Of a stretch of 22,006 bases of DNA, positions 21,438 to 22,006 are shown piece after piece. The stretch is from positions 1 to 22,006 of IMG/VR virus record IMGVR_UViG_3300048672_000215, one strand, 5' to 3'. A model generated the notes under the pieces. The model searched no databases and had not been told where the DNA came from. It saw only the letters and a program-made list of their open reading frames with translations. The first letter of the stretch is position 1; each line of letters begins with the position of its first letter. A program made the translations under genes and the position numbers. This stretch comes from a virus.

Positions 21438-21463
21438 AAAGCCCGCCTTCGTGCGGGCTTTTT
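21438..21463 (+). terminator. rho-independent terminator after the SGNH gene
   Basis: AAAGCCCGC-CTTCGT-GCGGGC followed by TTTTT. A strong hairpin of 6 GC pairs, 10 nt after the stop codon. Confidence 0.92.
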
Positions 21464-21497
21464 CATTTCTATAATTTGCTTTTCATCTATCTCCCTA

Positions 21498-21526
21498 TTG
21501 ACAACACCACAACACCAATGTAAGCT
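21498..21526 (+). promoter_or_regulatory. sigma70-like promoter
   Basis: TTGACA (21498-21503), 17 bp, TAAGCT (21521-21526). It lies just after the terminator and before the 79-aa gene. The -10 is imperfect. Confidence 0.6.
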
Positions 21527-21559
21527 ATGCAGACATTAACAAATATGAGGGGAAAATTA

Positions 21560-21799
21560 ATGAAAATTCCAGAACCATTAATCCATGAGCTATTGGAATT
21601 AACAAGACTCTTTGCACATCTTCCATATAACGCAATATTCATGTTTGTGGCATACAAGGATAAACAAACGCTTGACTTCTTCTATGAGAATATTTATATT
21701 CCTATGACTGAGGGTAGAGTGGATTACGGTGCTAAAGTAGACAGCGTTTTACGAGAAATCCGCAATGAGTTGTGGAAGCAAGTAGTACATATTAGCTAA
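21560..21799 (+). CDS. hypothetical helical protein, 79 aa
   Basis: Start at ATG 21560 (MKIPEPLIHELLELTRLFAH) with GAGGGG 7 nt upstream. The frame is open to an ATG at 21527 that falls inside the promoter and has no ribosome site. The product is helical, with a hydrophobic AHLPYNAIFMFVAYKDKQTL centre and a C-terminal KVDSVLREIRNELWKQVVHI helix. No family recognised. Confidence 0.6.
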   Translation: MKIPEPLIHELLELTRLFAHLPYNAIFMFVAYKDKQTLDFFYENIYIPMTEGRVDYGAKVDSVLREIRNELWKQVVHIS

Positions 21800-21863
21800 A
21801 ACGCTCTAGGAACGATTATAAGCGATTATTTTATTTATGGCTACGTATGTATCACTTTACGAA

Positions 21864-21905
21864 TATAATTGATTGTAGGCGATTCCAGAGTGGTTATAAT
21901 TGATT
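21864..21905 (+). promoter_or_regulatory. promoter of the Dam-like gene with a duplicated -10 box
   Basis: TTGTAG (21873-21878), 16 bp, TATAAT (21895-21900). TATAATTGATT occurs twice, at 21864-21874 and 21895-21905, so a consensus -10 is repeated 31 bp apart. Only the second has a fair -35. Confidence 0.55.
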
Positions 21906-21925
21906 TTTAAATAGGAGGATTGAGA

Positions 21926-22006
21926 ATGAGCAAATTCGCAAACAGCCCATTGAAATGGGCTGGTAGTAAGAACAAGGTGTTACCAATTTTACTGCCTGTA
22001 TTGGAG
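21926..22006 (+). CDS. dam: DNA adenine methyltransferase, Dam/D12 class (N-terminus only)
   Basis: Twenty-seven codons up to the window edge: MSKFANSPLKWAGSKNKVLP then ILLPVLE. The 'PLKWAGSK.K.LP.I...L' opening is the SAM-binding motif I region (WAGGK/WAGSK) of N6-adenine methylases of the D12 class, which methylate GATC in many phages. AGGAGG lies 7 nt upstream. It would protect phage DNA from restriction. Only the first motif is visible, so specificity is unknown. Confidence 0.85.
   Translation, partial: MSKFANSPLKWAGSKNKVLPILLPVLE

Noticed and set aside
1-22006. CRISPR arrays, insertion sequences, integrase or attachment sites
   Set aside because: No regularly spaced repeats, transposase, integrase or duplicated attachment core was seen on either strand.

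Overview
The window is part of a tailed bacteriophage genome with a contractile tail. The evidence is a head module (small and large terminase, DUF935-type portal, XkdF-like protease, scaffold, gpD-like decoration protein, gpE-like major capsid protein), then neck proteins and a DUF3383-type tail sheath. Base composition is about 40% GC. Promoters are sigma70-like (TTGACA, 16-17 bp, TATAAT-like) and ribosome sites are strong AGGAGG types, which points to a gammaproteobacterial host. The host genus cannot be told from the sequence.

Layout: almost everything from 1 to 19.7 kb is on the minus strand, so transcription runs from high to low coordinates. At 19.7-19.9 kb lies a divergent promoter region. 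To its right, on the plus strand, are a 59-aa gene, an SGNH-hydrolase tail/receptor-type protein with its own promoter and terminator, a small gene, and the start of a Dam-like DNA adenine methylase. To its left is an early region of small genes (small acidic protein, Cro-like HTH, orphan polymerase-like protein, TM2-like membrane protein, nucleotidyltransferase-like protein, NUMOD4-HNH endonuclease). Two tRNA genes and a structured tRNA-like region follow. The structural region starts at terS (about 12.8 kb) and runs off the left edge inside the sheath gene.

The most unusual part is 7.6-13.6 kb, which is invaded by homing elements. The large terminase gene is cut into three exons by two ORF-less group I introns of 242 and 250 nt. 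They sit exactly in the Walker A and Walker B codons, and removing them restores a 504-aa TerL. Directly upstream, a tiny gene is interrupted by a third intron-like stretch that has a recognisable group I core and carries a four-zinc-finger GIY-YIG endonuclease. An HNH-AP2 endonuclease abuts terS. The GIY-YIG and HNH-AP2 genes are unrelated, yet both are preceded by the same kind of RNA leader: a TGTAAGA/TCTTACA hairpin whose loop is perfectly complementary to the segment just before the ribosome site, with different sequences in the two cases. This looks like a shared translational control device.

Second point of interest: a 451-aa early protein with polymerase-like motifs (LDYKSMFPS and LHDSF) but no exonuclease or other recognisable polymerase domains.
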